Source of the DNA: Rhodopseudomonas rhenobacensis | Lineage (GTDB): Bacteria > Pseudomonadota > Alphaproteobacteria > Rhizobiales > Xanthobacteraceae | Direction: 5' to 3' | Assembly: GCF_014203125.1 (NCBI RefSeq) | Contig: NZ_JACHIH010000024.1 | Coordinates: 17,804 to 81,803, forward strand | Length of the DNA: 64,000 bases | Shown here: in pieces, positions 34,501 to 42,548 of the stretch | How the letters are laid out: each line of letters opens with the position of its first letter | Numbering within the stretch: the first letter of the stretch is position 1 | The notes under the pieces: generated by a model | Databases searched by the model: none | What the model was told of the DNA's origin: nothing | The model's input: the letters and a program-made list of their open reading frames with translations, nothing else | Made by a program: the position numbers and the translations under genes

Positions 34501-35080
34501 GGTCGACCGGGTGCGTGCCGCGGCCGAGGGCGGCGGCTATGGCGACGCGTTGCCGCGCGCGGTGGCGATCAACTACGCCAAGCTGCTGGCCTACAAGGAC
34601 GAGTACGAGGTGGCGCGGCTGTTGACCGACAAAGCCTTCGAACACAGCATCCGCGAGCGCTTCGAGGGCGAGTTCAAGGTCAACTTCCATCTGGCGCCGC
34701 CGATCCTGCCCGGGCTCGACGTCAGCGGTCGGCCGAAGAAGCGGCAATTCGGCGAGGCGATGCGGCCGCTGTTCAAGACGCTGGCGAAGCTGCGCTTCCT
34801 GCGCGGCACGCCGTTCGATGTGTTCGGCTATCACCCCGAGCGCAAGCTGGAACGCGACCTGATCGCCGGCTATGAGCGGGACATAGCCACCGTGCTGGAG
34901 CGGCTGTCGCCGCGCACCGCGTCGTTCGCGGTGGAGCTGTTGTCACTGCCGGATCGGATCCGCGGCTATGGCCCGATCAAGGAGAAGGCGGTGCAGGACG
35001 CCAAGGCGCGCTACGCCGAACTCGCCCGCGAGATCGCCGATCCGCCGCCGCTGCCTTTGCCACAACTCGCCGCGGAGTAG
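31589..35080 (+). CDS. Indolepyruvate ferredoxin oxidoreductase family protein, fused alpha-beta form
   Basis: Single chain of 1163 residues that fuses the thiamine-diphosphate, ferredoxin and gamma domains of 2-oxoacid:ferredoxin oxidoreductases. The N-terminal half has GYRGSPLGGYDQQL and the TPP-binding region with GDGTYFHSGSLAIRQSIA and NDAVAMTGGQ. Iron-sulfur ligands are seen in CEGCGDCSVQSNC (from residue 639) and CNKDYSCLKGFCPS. The gamma-like domain follows (VGGVGGTGVLTIGALLGMAA) and a C-terminal domain ends the chain. It should convert aryl or branched 2-oxoacids to acyl-CoA with reduction of ferredoxin, in amino-acid use. Monocistronic in appearance. Confidence 0.93.
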   Translation: MGLNQGAISLDQKYTQGSGHIFLTGIQALVRLPMAQIRRDRAMGLNTAGFVTGYRGSPLGGYDQQLIAARKHLEQVNVKFQPGVNEDLAATAIWGTQQLNLSPGARHDGVVGIWYGKGPGVDRCGDVFRHANAAGSAKHGGVLCLAGDDHGAKSSTVPHQSDHAFMAALMPYLYPSSIHEIIEMGLLGIAMSRYSGCWVGMKVITETVETTAEINLNDEMTPFIIPADFEMPPGGLNLRWPDDRYDQDRRLQDYKGFAAIAFARANRINRVTMDSPNARFGIMASGKSYEDTRQALRELGITEQVAARIGLRLYKIGMPWPLEPQGVRDFAHGLEEIFVVEERREIVENQVKQALFNAPDGARPRIVGKMDDRDHRFLPFADELSVAKVATSLVDRLLAMQIDPDIAALLRGKADWFHGREASQVQAVVPITRTPYFCSGCPHNTSTKVPEGSRALAGIGCHFMTLWMDRSTSTFTHMGGEGVPWTGIAPFTDEQHIFANLGDGTYFHSGSLAIRQSIASKANITYKILYNDAVAMTGGQRHDGDLSPQQITFQLHSEGIREIVLVSENPDAYPAADIAPGTKLAHRDELDSVMKTLREVKGASAIVFVQTCAAEKRRRRKRGTLEDPQRRVVINAAVCEGCGDCSVQSNCISVEPLETPLGRKRTINQSSCNKDYSCLKGFCPSFVTIEGGQLRRRAPVDLADLGELPEPATLPTLEQPYNIAVGGVGGTGVLTIGALLGMAAHIEGKASMILDMSGLAQKGGAVLSHVRLSGSPDDVTCSRIVTGTADLLIVADEVMAISKDTLSLCEPGRTHGVVNTHLIPIADFIRNRDFDFQTGKVNGVLAAALRKDSAFIDFTKAAEALLGDSIATNMMMMGFAYQRGLLPLQASSIEQAIELNGVSIKMNSQAFKLGRLAAADPARLAAMLHGADDTVAEKTQDEMSLDEIIAHRSAMLTGYQNAKLAARYRALVDRVRAAAEGGGYGDALPRAVAINYAKLLAYKDEYEVARLLTDKAFEHSIRERFEGEFKVNFHLAPPILPGLDVSGRPKKRQFGEAMRPLFKTLAKLRFLRGTPFDVFGYHPERKLERDLIAGYERDIATVLERLSPRTASFAVELLSLPDRIRGYGPIKEKAVQDAKARYAELAREIADPPPLPLPQLAAE

Positions 35081-35100
35081 GGCGGGGCGACGGTTACTTC

Positions 35101-35208
35101 GTCATTGCGAGCCGAGGTCGGCGCGTAGCGCCGAGCGCGAAGCGAAGCAATCCAGAGGCCACCTGCGCGGCCCTGGATTGCTTCGTCGCAAGAGCTCCTC
35201 GCAATGAC
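35101..35208. repeat. Palindromic repeat (gtcattgcgag ... gcaatgac family)
   Basis: Outer arms gtcattgcgag (35101) and ctcgcaatgac (end 35208) with inner gcgaagcaatccag and ctggattgcttcg. It is the second full copy of the family seen at 10979-11088; a half copy is at 7791. Confidence 0.75.
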
Positions 35209-35291
35209 GCATTCGCGGTGGTCGTCCCTTGCCAAGTCTCCTCACGTGGGCGACAAAACCGCCAACTAAAAAAGCGCCCGAAGGAAACCTG

Positions 35292-36152
35292 ATGCCGCTC
35301 GACTACGATGCCGTGATGGGGCTGAAGCTGTTCGGCCAGAAATACGCCTGGACCGACCGCGAGGTGATGCTCTACGCCGTCGGCATCGGCATGGGCGCCG
35401 ATCCGCTCGACGAGCGCGAACTGGCCTTCGTCAATGAGGCCACTTACACCGCGCGGCCGCTGCAAGTGGTGCCAAGCTTCGCCTCGGTGGCGGCCTGGGG
35501 CGCCTCGCCGGGGCCGATCGAGGTCAACCGGCTGCTGGTGGTCGACGGCGAGCGCGACATCACGTTCCACAAGCCGCTGCCGGCGGCGGCCGAGATCACC
35601 GCGGACGTCAGCGTGGTCGGCGTTTACGACAAGGGCAAGGACAAGGGCGCGGTGATCATCCGCCAGACCGTGCTGCGCGACGCGCAGGGCGAAGCGCTGG
35701 CGACGCTGAAGGCCTCGCAATTCGCCCGCGGCGACGGCGGCTTCGGCGGTCCCTCCGAAGGCCAGCCCGAACCGCACCAGGTGCCTGAGCGCGCGCCGGA
35801 TCGCATCATCGATATCGCGACGCGGCCGGATCAGGCGCTGCTGTATCGGCTGTGCGGCGACCGCAATCCGCTGCATTCCGACCCGGAATTCGCGCGCCGC
35901 GCCGGCTTTGCGCGGCCGATCCTGCACGGCATGTGCACCTACGGCATCAGCTGCCGCGGCATTTTGCAGACTTACGCCGATTACGATCCCACAGCGTTCC
36001 GTCAGCACGCCGCAAGGTTCTCCGCGCCGGTCTATCCCGGCGACACCGTGACAATGGAATTGTGGAAAGACGGCAACGTGATCTCGTTCCAGGCCAAGGT
36101 GAATGCGCGGGCCGTCACCGTGATCAAGAGCGGCAAGACCGTGCTGGGATAG
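35292..36152 (+). CDS. MaoC-family 2-enoyl-CoA hydratase 2-like protein
   Basis: Hydratase of 286 residues with two hot-dog domains. The C-terminal half has the catalytic hydratase-2 motif YRLCGDRNPLHSDPEFARRAGFARPILHGMCTYG (Asp/His), the pattern of peroxisomal multifunctional enzyme type 2 and related bacterial hydratases. The N-terminal half is the degenerate partner domain. It should hydrate trans-2-enoyl-CoA to the (R)-3-hydroxy form. The start at 35292 follows aaggaaacctg. It sits between two palindromic repeats with no operon partner; substrates may be bile-acid or branched acyl-CoA. Confidence 0.9.
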   Translation: MPLDYDAVMGLKLFGQKYAWTDREVMLYAVGIGMGADPLDERELAFVNEATYTARPLQVVPSFASVAAWGASPGPIEVNRLLVVDGERDITFHKPLPAAAEITADVSVVGVYDKGKDKGAVIIRQTVLRDAQGEALATLKASQFARGDGGFGGPSEGQPEPHQVPERAPDRIIDIATRPDQALLYRLCGDRNPLHSDPEFARRAGFARPILHGMCTYGISCRGILQTYADYDPTAFRQHAARFSAPVYPGDTVTMELWKDGNVISFQAKVNARAVTVIKSGKTVLG

Positions 36153-36194
36153 TGCGGGAGCTTTGGCAAACGAACTTGCAACGTCGGCAGCGCG

Positions 36195-36221
36195 CTCCCT
36201 CTCCCCGCAAGCGGGGAGAGG
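36195..36221. repeat. Single ctctccccgc hairpin
   Basis: Hairpin ctctccccgc-aag-cggggagag, the same unit seen twice in 6265-6416. It lies between the MaoC and DapA-like genes and may stop transcription. Confidence 0.65.
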
Positions 36222-36350
36222 TGAAGAGCCGCGCCGCGTCCGGGACACAGCGAAGCTTGCGAGATTTTCCGCGCCGAGGGTGATATTCAGAGTGCCGCGC
36301 GGTGGTTCTGAGGCCGGGCTCCCTTGACGCAACGAGATTAGAGGCACGTG

Positions 36351-37304
36351 ATGAAACTCACCCCCGCAGCCGCCGGCACATTTGCAATTGCGCCGACGCC
36401 GTTTTTTGACGACGGCCGGATCGACGACGCCTCGATCGACCGGCTCAGCGATTTCTACACCGAGGTCGGTTGCGACGGCGTCACCGTGCTCGGGATTTTG
36501 GGCGAAGCGCCGAAGCTCGAGGCCGCCGAAGCCGAGGCGATCGCGCGACGTTTCGTCAAACGCGCGGAGAAGTTGCAGGTGATCGTCGGCGTCTCGGCGC
36601 CGGGCTTCGCGGCGATGCGCTCATTGGCGCGCGCCGCGATGGACGCCGGCGCTGCCGGCGTGATGATCGCGCCGCCGCCGAGCTTGCGCACCGACGATCA
36701 GATCACCGGCTATTTCCGCCAGGCGGCGGAAGCGATCGGCGACGACATTCCCTGGGTGCTGCAGGATTATCCCTTGACGATCGGCGTGCAGATGACGCCT
36801 TCGGTGATCCGCAGAATCGTCATGGACAGCATTTCCTGCGTGATGCTGAAGCACGAGGACTGGCCCGGCTTGGAGAAGATCTCGACGCTGCGCGGCTTCC
36901 AAAAAGACGGCTCGCTGCGGCCGCTGTCGATCCTCACCGGCAATGGCGCGCTGTTTCTCGACTTCGAGATGGAGCGCGGCGCCGACGGCGCGATGACCGG
37001 CTACGCCTTCCCGGAAATGCTGATCGACGTGGTGAAGCTGTCGCAGGGCGGCCAGCGCGACGCCGCGCATGACCTGTTCGACGCGCATCTGCCGCTGATC
37101 CGCTACGAGCAGCAGCCCGGCGCCGGCCTCGCGGTGCGGAAATATATTCTGCAGAAGCGCGGCGTGATCGCCTCGTCGGCGCAGCGCAAGCCGGGCTCGG
37201 CGATCAGCGCTACCGCCAAGGCCGAGGTCGACTATCTGCTGTCGCGGGTGGCGCGGGTCGATCCGCGCGCCAATCTGCGGGCGCAGGCTGCCGCCGCCGA
37301 ATAG
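36351..37304 (+). CDS. Dihydrodipicolinate synthase/N-acetylneuraminate lyase family aldolase
   Basis: Class I aldolase of 317 residues in the DapA/NanA superfamily. Visible marks are FAIAPTPFFDDGRIDD, GCDGVTVLGILGEAPKL, the Tyr in QDYPLTIG and the Schiff-base Lys in VMLKHEDWPG. The gene is not dapA itself: sequence near the substrate pocket differs and the tail is extended (residues 285-317). Such proteins cleave or form keto-acid sugars. The ATG at 36351 has gagg six bases upstream; a GTG at 36348 is also in frame. Confidence 0.88.
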   Translation: MKLTPAAAGTFAIAPTPFFDDGRIDDASIDRLSDFYTEVGCDGVTVLGILGEAPKLEAAEAEAIARRFVKRAEKLQVIVGVSAPGFAAMRSLARAAMDAGAAGVMIAPPPSLRTDDQITGYFRQAAEAIGDDIPWVLQDYPLTIGVQMTPSVIRRIVMDSISCVMLKHEDWPGLEKISTLRGFQKDGSLRPLSILTGNGALFLDFEMERGADGAMTGYAFPEMLIDVVKLSQGGQRDAAHDLFDAHLPLIRYEQQPGAGLAVRKYILQKRGVIASSAQRKPGSAISATAKAEVDYLLSRVARVDPRANLRAQAAAAE

Positions 37305-37464
37305 CCGAGGCCGCGACGGCGGCGGGCAAAACCGCTGTCGCCGCGGATCTCGCTGTGCGGAACGACCGTCCGCGTGGAAAGCCGCGCACCGATGCGCCGT
37401 GCCGGTTCCCCCCGGGCGGCAACTCGGCCTATATTGCGGCCAGCGGGAGAGCCACGAACCAGCC

Positions 37465-40149
37465 ATGGCATCGGTCATCGCAGCGTATCTGGAGCGCGCC
37501 AAGTCGGTTTCGCTGTCGATCCGTCAGCTGACGTTCGGCAGCTTTCTGCTGCTGCTGGCGATCATCGTCGCGACCTCGATCGCCAGCGTGGTGGCGTTGC
37601 GGCACATCGACGCCACCTTCGGCGAGTTGCAGCGGCTGCAGAGCGTCGACGAACTCGCCGAGGAAATCGAACGCAAGATGAGCGAAGTCCGGCTCGCGGC
37701 GCGCGACTTCGTCACCGATCCCGGCGGCCAGCCCGGCCGGGTGTGGGAGGCCACCTCCGCGCTCAACGCGCTGCTGAAAAAGACCCGGCTGGAGCTTGCG
37801 CCCGACCAGCAGGAGATGATCGACGGCGTCTCGGCGCGGCTGACCAAATATCGCGAGGGCATCGAGCGCATCACCGCGCTGATCCCGCGCCGCGCCGAGC
37901 TGATCGCCTCGGTGCCGCCGCTGCGCGATCAGTTCGAGGCCGCGGTCGATGCATTGCCCGATCGCGCGATGGCGGCTGACCTTTATCGCGAACGCAGCCG
38001 GATCGCCGCCTCGCTGTTGTCCAACGATCCGACCGGCGCGGAGCGGGCGGCGCTGAAGCTGCGCAGCCTCAGCGAAGGATCGCCGGCGTTGCGCGGCGCG
38101 ACGTTGGACTATTCCGACGCCATCGTGTCGCTGGCCCGGGTGGAGCGCGACATCGTCGAGCTCGACAAGGAGGTGCTGGGCGGTGAAGGCCGGCAGATCG
38201 GCCGCGTCACCGACCTGCTGCGCGATCTCACCGCGCGCCGCGGCCGCGTGCTGGCGAACGATTTCGCCCGCACCCTGGCCGAGGACAAATGGCAGAGCAT
38301 CGTGTTCGGCACCGCGGGCGTGCTGCTCGGCATCCTCGCCGCCGCCTATGTGGTGCGGCGCACGGTGGGACCGCTGGCGGCGATCGCCGCGGCGATCCGC
38401 GCGCTCGCCGCCGGCGAGAAATACACCGCGATTCCGGCGATCGAGGTCGAGAACGAGATCGGCGACATCGCCCGCGCCGCCGAGGTGTTCCGCAGAACCC
38501 TGGTCGACGCCGACGCCGCGCGCGAGGCCGCGCTGCACGCGCTGGCCGAACAGCGGCTGGCCGAGGAAAGCTATCGCAAACTGTTCGAGGGCTCGATCGA
38601 CGGCATCTACGTCACCACGCCCGAGGGCGCGCTCGTCAACGCCAATCCGGCGCTGGCGCGGATGATGGGCTACGAAACCCCAGCCGAACTGATCGCCCGG
38701 ATCGGCGACATCGCCAACACCATCTACGTCAATCCGGCGACCCGCGCGCAGTATCGCCACATCATGGACCGCGACGGTTTCGTCCGCGAATTCGAGTATC
38801 AGGCGCGGCGCCGCGACGGCGAGATCCTGTGGCTGTCGGACAGCGCCAGCACGGTGCGCGACGCCGACGGCAAGATTCTGCGTTACGAAGGCGCGGTACG
38901 CGACATCACCGATCAGAAGCGCGCCGAACACGCCGTGGCGGAGGGCCGGCGGCTGCTGCAGCAGGTGATCGACACCGTGCCGGCGGTGATCAACGTCAAG
39001 GACACCCAGCTGCGCTACGTGCTGATGAACCGCTACATGTCGGGGGTATTCGGCATCGATCCGAAGGACGCCATCGGCCGCACCACCGCCGATCTGATGG
39101 CGCGCTACGGCGAGCGCAAGACCGACGCCAACGACAAGCGCGTGCTGGCGACCGGCGACGGGCTCGGCTTCTACGAGGAGGAGTATGTCGATTGCAGCGG
39201 GGTAATGCGGCAGTGGCTGGTCAACAAGCTGCCGCTGCTCGATTCCCGCGGCGAGGTCGAACGCATCGTCACCGTGGCGCTCGACATCGGCGACCGCAAA
39301 CGCGGCGAACTGGAAATGCGCAAGGCCAAGGATGCCGCCGAAGCCGCGCTGAAGAACCTGAAAGAAACCCAGAACTCGCTGATCGAAGCCGAAAAGCTCG
39401 CAGCGCTCGGCCGGCTGGTCGCCGGCGTCGCCCACGAGGTCAACAATCCGGTCGGCATCAGCCTGACGGTGGCCTCGTCGCTGGAGCGCAAGACCGCGCA
39501 GTTCACAGCCGAGGTCGAGCGCGGCAATCTGCGCCGCTCCAGCCTGACCGATTTTCTCGAGACCAGCCGCGACGCCGCGACGCAACTGGTCGCCAATCTC
39601 AATCGCGCTGCCGAACTGGTGCAGTCGTTCAAGCAGGTCGCCGCCGACCGCAACTATTCCGACAAGCGGGTGTTCGATCTGGCCGATCTCACCGAGCAGG
39701 TGGTGATGAGTTTGAAGCCGGGCTTGCGCAAGCAGAACCTGGCGCTGTCGGTCGACTGCAAGCCGAACCTCACCATGAACAGCTTTCCCGGCCCCTACGG
39801 CCAGGTGCTGACCAACCTGTTCTTCAACTCGATCTCGCACGCCTTCCCGAATGGCGACGGCGGCAAGGTCGAAATCAAGGTGCAGGAATCCGGCGACGAC
39901 CACGTCGAGATCCTGTTTGCCGACGACGGCTGCGGCATGACCCACGAGGTCCGGCGCCGCGCTTTCGATCCGTTCTTCACCACGCGGCGCGACCAGGGCG
40001 GCACCGGGCTCGGCCTGCATATCGTCTACAGCATCGTCACCAACCGGCTCGGCGGCCGCATCAGCCTGAACTCCGAGCCGGGCGCCGGCACCAAGGTGCG
40101 AATCGTGCTGCCGCGCGAAGCCCCGCAGGAGGCCGACGCGCGCGGCTGA
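37465..40149 (+). CDS. PAS-domain sensor histidine kinase
   Basis: Membrane sensor kinase of 894 residues. Order: TM1 (about 16-38), a periplasmic helical region, TM2 (about 275-295), HAMP (about 295-350), PAS (about 370-490, GYETPAELIARIGDIANTIY), a second PAS (about 500-610), then the phosphoacceptor AHEVNNPVG with His656 and the ATPase domain with N box NLFFNSISHAFPN, ADDGCGM, FDPFFTTRRDQGGTGLGLHI. The dimerisation helix is the HisKA-like type with PVGISLTVASSLERKT. No receiver domain is fused and no response regulator is near, so the partner is elsewhere. The start at 37465 is chosen because it puts TM1 near the N-terminus. Confidence 0.92.
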   Translation: MASVIAAYLERAKSVSLSIRQLTFGSFLLLLAIIVATSIASVVALRHIDATFGELQRLQSVDELAEEIERKMSEVRLAARDFVTDPGGQPGRVWEATSALNALLKKTRLELAPDQQEMIDGVSARLTKYREGIERITALIPRRAELIASVPPLRDQFEAAVDALPDRAMAADLYRERSRIAASLLSNDPTGAERAALKLRSLSEGSPALRGATLDYSDAIVSLARVERDIVELDKEVLGGEGRQIGRVTDLLRDLTARRGRVLANDFARTLAEDKWQSIVFGTAGVLLGILAAAYVVRRTVGPLAAIAAAIRALAAGEKYTAIPAIEVENEIGDIARAAEVFRRTLVDADAAREAALHALAEQRLAEESYRKLFEGSIDGIYVTTPEGALVNANPALARMMGYETPAELIARIGDIANTIYVNPATRAQYRHIMDRDGFVREFEYQARRRDGEILWLSDSASTVRDADGKILRYEGAVRDITDQKRAEHAVAEGRRLLQQVIDTVPAVINVKDTQLRYVLMNRYMSGVFGIDPKDAIGRTTADLMARYGERKTDANDKRVLATGDGLGFYEEEYVDCSGVMRQWLVNKLPLLDSRGEVERIVTVALDIGDRKRGELEMRKAKDAAEAALKNLKETQNSLIEAEKLAALGRLVAGVAHEVNNPVGISLTVASSLERKTAQFTAEVERGNLRRSSLTDFLETSRDAATQLVANLNRAAELVQSFKQVAADRNYSDKRVFDLADLTEQVVMSLKPGLRKQNLALSVDCKPNLTMNSFPGPYGQVLTNLFFNSISHAFPNGDGGKVEIKVQESGDDHVEILFADDGCGMTHEVRRRAFDPFFTTRRDQGGTGLGLHIVYSIVTNRLGGRISLNSEPGAGTKVRIVLPREAPQEADARG

Positions 40150-40220
40150 TTGCTCGCGCGCTGGCGCGGACAAAACGTCGCGGCCGTTGACATTGATGTG
40201 AAGGCGCGCGGCGTGTCGGC

Positions 40221-40234
40221 TTGACCTGCGTCAA
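40221..40234. promoter_or_regulatory. FNR/FixK-type box upstream of torD
   Basis: The site ttgacctgcgtcaa fits the FNR/FixK palindrome TTGAY-N4-RTCAA exactly. It lies in a 417-base gap (40150-40566) with no gene, about 330 bases before torD. In this group FixK and FnrN switch on anaerobic respiration genes, so low-oxygen control of the torD-torA unit is inferred. The rest of the gap shows no other feature. Confidence 0.6.
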
Positions 40235-40566
40235 AGGTTGCCGGTGCTCCCGCATTCTATGCTGCCGGTATTGCGGGCCACGGCGGAGACGGGCGACGAA
40301 GAATTGATTGTGACGATCGTTGAGATCACCGCGCCCGCGCGCGCCGAGCGAACCTCACACTTCCCTCTGACCAGACGTCGTTGCGTGCCGCAACAGGGCT
40401 GCGGCGGTGGCGCTCTGTGCCGCGGCGGAACGCGGTGTCTTCCAAAATCCAATCATTGCCGCCCGCCAACGCCACGCGATGAAGCGGCCGATCGCGCGGC
40501 GACGCGTCGACGCCGATGCCGCCACACGGTGGTGCAGATCAACCAGAAAGGCACCAGGGACTTGCG

Positions 40567-41241
40567 ATGAACGAGACTTTGCGCTTCGAGGCGAGCAGCC
40601 GCGAACAGCTGGCGCAGCAGTTCGAAGACAGCCGGCGCAATCGCGTGCTGTGCCTGGAGTGGCTGGCGAGCGTGTTCGCCGCGCCGCCCGGCTACGACAC
40701 CGTGGTGTCCTATCGCAGCTGCGAATTGGCGCTGTGGCTCGATCAGCTCGCGCTCGACCCGGCGTTCTCCGCCGGCATCGCGCGGATGCAGGCGGCGCTC
40801 GATCCCGCGCTCGACGATGACACGCTGACTGCGCGGCTCGGCATCGGCTTCGGCCGGCTGTTTTCCGGGATCCGCGGCCGCGACTGCATCCCGCCATATG
40901 AGTCTGCATTCCGCGGCGACGGCCGGCTGTTCCAGGTACCGACCGCGGAGATGGAGGCGCTGCTGGTCGTGCACAACGTCGTGATCGCCGGCGGTCTCGC
41001 CGAGCCGGCCGATCACCTGTCGGTCGAGCTGGCGCTGCTGGCCCGGCTGATCGCGGCCGATCATCCGGCTGCGCGCGACCTGCAGCTGCGCATCGCCCGT
41101 TGGGTGCCGGATTTCTGCGACACCTGCATCGCCCGCGACCGGCTCGGCTTCTGGGCCGGCGCCGCGATGGTGCTGGAGGCGATCATCGATCACGACGCCC
41201 GGCTGATGCAGGCCGGCGCGCGCTACTTCATTCCGGCGTGA
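40567..41241 (+). CDS. TorD/DmsD-type molybdoenzyme chaperone
   Basis: Cytoplasmic maturation chaperone of 224 residues in the TorD family, which binds the leader peptide and helps load the molybdenum cofactor. It is all-helical with GIGFGRLFSGIRGRDCIPPYESAFRGDGRLFQVPTAEM, the typical PPYES-like segment, and DLSVELALLARLI, FCDTCIARDRLGFWAGAA. Its natural client is a TMAO/DMSO-type reductase. The next gene, 12 bases on, is a deleted remnant of such an enzyme, so the chaperone may be an orphan now. Confidence 0.85.
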   Translation: MNETLRFEASSREQLAQQFEDSRRNRVLCLEWLASVFAAPPGYDTVVSYRSCELALWLDQLALDPAFSAGIARMQAALDPALDDDTLTARLGIGFGRLFSGIRGRDCIPPYESAFRGDGRLFQVPTAEMEALLVVHNVVIAGGLAEPADHLSVELALLARLIAADHPAARDLQLRIARWVPDFCDTCIARDRLGFWAGAAMVLEAIIDHDARLMQAGARYFIPA

Positions 41242-41252
41242 CGGAGGGCGGC

Positions 41253-42089
41253 ATGACCAGCGGGATCGGCGGCGCGGCATTGTCCGGTCACAGCCTGCTC
41301 AACGGCGGCGTGGCGCTGGTCGCGCTCGGCGGCTTCGGCCCGCCGCTCCTCGTCGCAGCCGCACGCGCGACCTCGGGCGAGGGCGCCCCGCGGATGCCGA
41401 GCGATCGGCACGGTGCCGCGTTCGATGCGGTGTATGCGCCGACCCGGATCAAACACCCGATGGTGCGCCGCGCCTACCTGGAGCAGGGCGCCGGCGCTGA
41501 ACGCGGCAGCCGCGGCAAGGGCGATTTCGTCCGCGTCAGTTGGGAGCGGGCGCTGGATCTGGTCGCCGCGGAATTGCGACGGGTGGCCGGCGTCCATGGT
41601 TCGGCCGCGGTCTTCTCAGGCGCCGATGGCGGGGAAAGCCGCGGCCAATTGCACGGTCGCCCGCGGCTGTTGCGCCGACTGATGAGCCTCACCGGCGTGG
41701 CCGTCGCGGCGTGCGATGCGCCGCGGGCGGCGCCGTGGGACGCCGCCGAGGCCGGCGAGATCAAGCTGGCCTATTGGCTGGGCGGCCTTCTGCCCGTCGC
41801 TGGCGCGGACCGCAACCGGCTGCTGCGGCTGTGGCGGTCGCTGGAGACTTGCATCGTGCAGGACTCTCACTGGACGCCGGCCGCCCGCCGCGCCGACATC
41901 GTGCTGCCGACCACGACGTCCTGGGAACGCGACGACATCGAATGCGTCGACGACGAGGCCGGCCGCAGCCTCCGGCCGATCAAGCGGCTGATCGCGCCGC
42001 TGTTCGAGAGCCGGAGCGACCACGCGATCTTCGCGGCCCTCGCCGAGCGGCTCGGTAAGGGCCAGGCCTTCACCGAAAGTCGGAGCTAG
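41253..42089 (+). pseudogene. torA/dorA-like molybdopterin oxidoreductase, internally deleted
   Basis: Frame of 278 codons made of two separate parts of a DMSO/TMAO reductase. Part one (DAVYAPTRIKHPMVRRAYLEQGA, RGKGDFVRVSWERALDLVAAELRRV) matches the N-terminal third. After MSLTGV the sequence jumps to the late-middle part (IKLAYWLGGLLPVAGADRNRLLRLWRSLETCIVQDSHWTPAARRADIVLPTTTSWERDDIECV, AERLGKGQAFTES). Roughly 300 residues between them and the C-terminal 200 are missing, and no twin-arginine leader is visible. The stop codon is supplied by an inserted hairpin element (42086-42160). It should be non-functional. Confidence 0.78.
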
Positions 42090-42160
42090 TGTCCCGAATC
42101 CGAAGTTCGCTGCCCTCGATCCACGCACTTTGGCGAACTTCGGATTCGATAGGACACTAG
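42086..42160. mobile_element. MITE-like palindromic element ending the torA remnant
   Basis: Terminal arms ctagtgtcccgaatccgaag (from 42086) and its partner gaacttcggattcgataggacactag (to 42160) form a 24-28 base inverted repeat with a 22-base centre. The element is 75 bases, no coding content. The tag inside its left arm is the stop codon of the torA remnant, so insertion occurred in that gene. A second, related-looking element lies 12 bases away. Confidence 0.6.
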
Positions 42161-42172
42161 CAATTCACGATT

Positions 42173-42250
42173 CTAGTGTGGTTTCGGTTCAGAAGTTCTC
42201 TTTAAGGACTCGCGGCAAGAAAGAAGAGAACTTCTGAACCACCACACCAG
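42173..42250. mobile_element. Second MITE-like palindromic element
   Basis: Left arm ctagtgtggtttcggttcag (from 42173) and right arm ctgaaccaccacaccag (to 42250) pair with a three-base bulge; the whole element is about 78 bases and the loop contains aaggactcgcgg. The ends ctagtgtgg / ccacaccag resemble those of the neighbour (ctagtgtcc), so the two may belong to one family. Confidence 0.55.
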
Positions 42251-42430
42251 CTTGGCTGGATACGGTCGTTTTACGACGCCGCTTTGCTGCGAGCCAGGCT
42301 TCCGAATGGTGCGAAACCGGAGCTCGCGAGCTTTTGGAGCTGACGGCGTGGTGGCGCTCCGTCTGAGGAAGTCCATGGGACCTGGCGCGCCGAATGAGCG
42401 GACTGAACGATCCTGCCTTCGTGTCGACCT

Positions 42431-42484
42431 CGTAGTTTTACGTGTTTGGAACTTAAGTTCCTGCAAACTTCTCGTAGTTATACG
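42431..42484. promoter_or_regulatory. Two CGTA-N4-TACG motifs upstream of the first receptor gene
   Basis: cgtagttttacg at 42431-42442 and cgtagttatacg at 42473-42484, both palindromic at the ends (CGTA...TACG), 42 bases apart, and 64-118 bases before the start of the first chemotaxis receptor. The same motif stands before the other two receptor genes. The regulator is not known to me. Confidence 0.6.
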
Positions 42485-42548
42485 GTTGAGGTTTCATCAT
42501 GCGCGGAAGCCGAACACAGCCCGCGCTGCCTCTCACGGAGACTTCCTC

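Noticed and set aside
37429..40173. Minus-strand frame of about 914 codons opposite the histidine kinase
   Set aside because: Same GC shadow effect; composition is unlike a protein and the kinase reads cleanly on the other strand.
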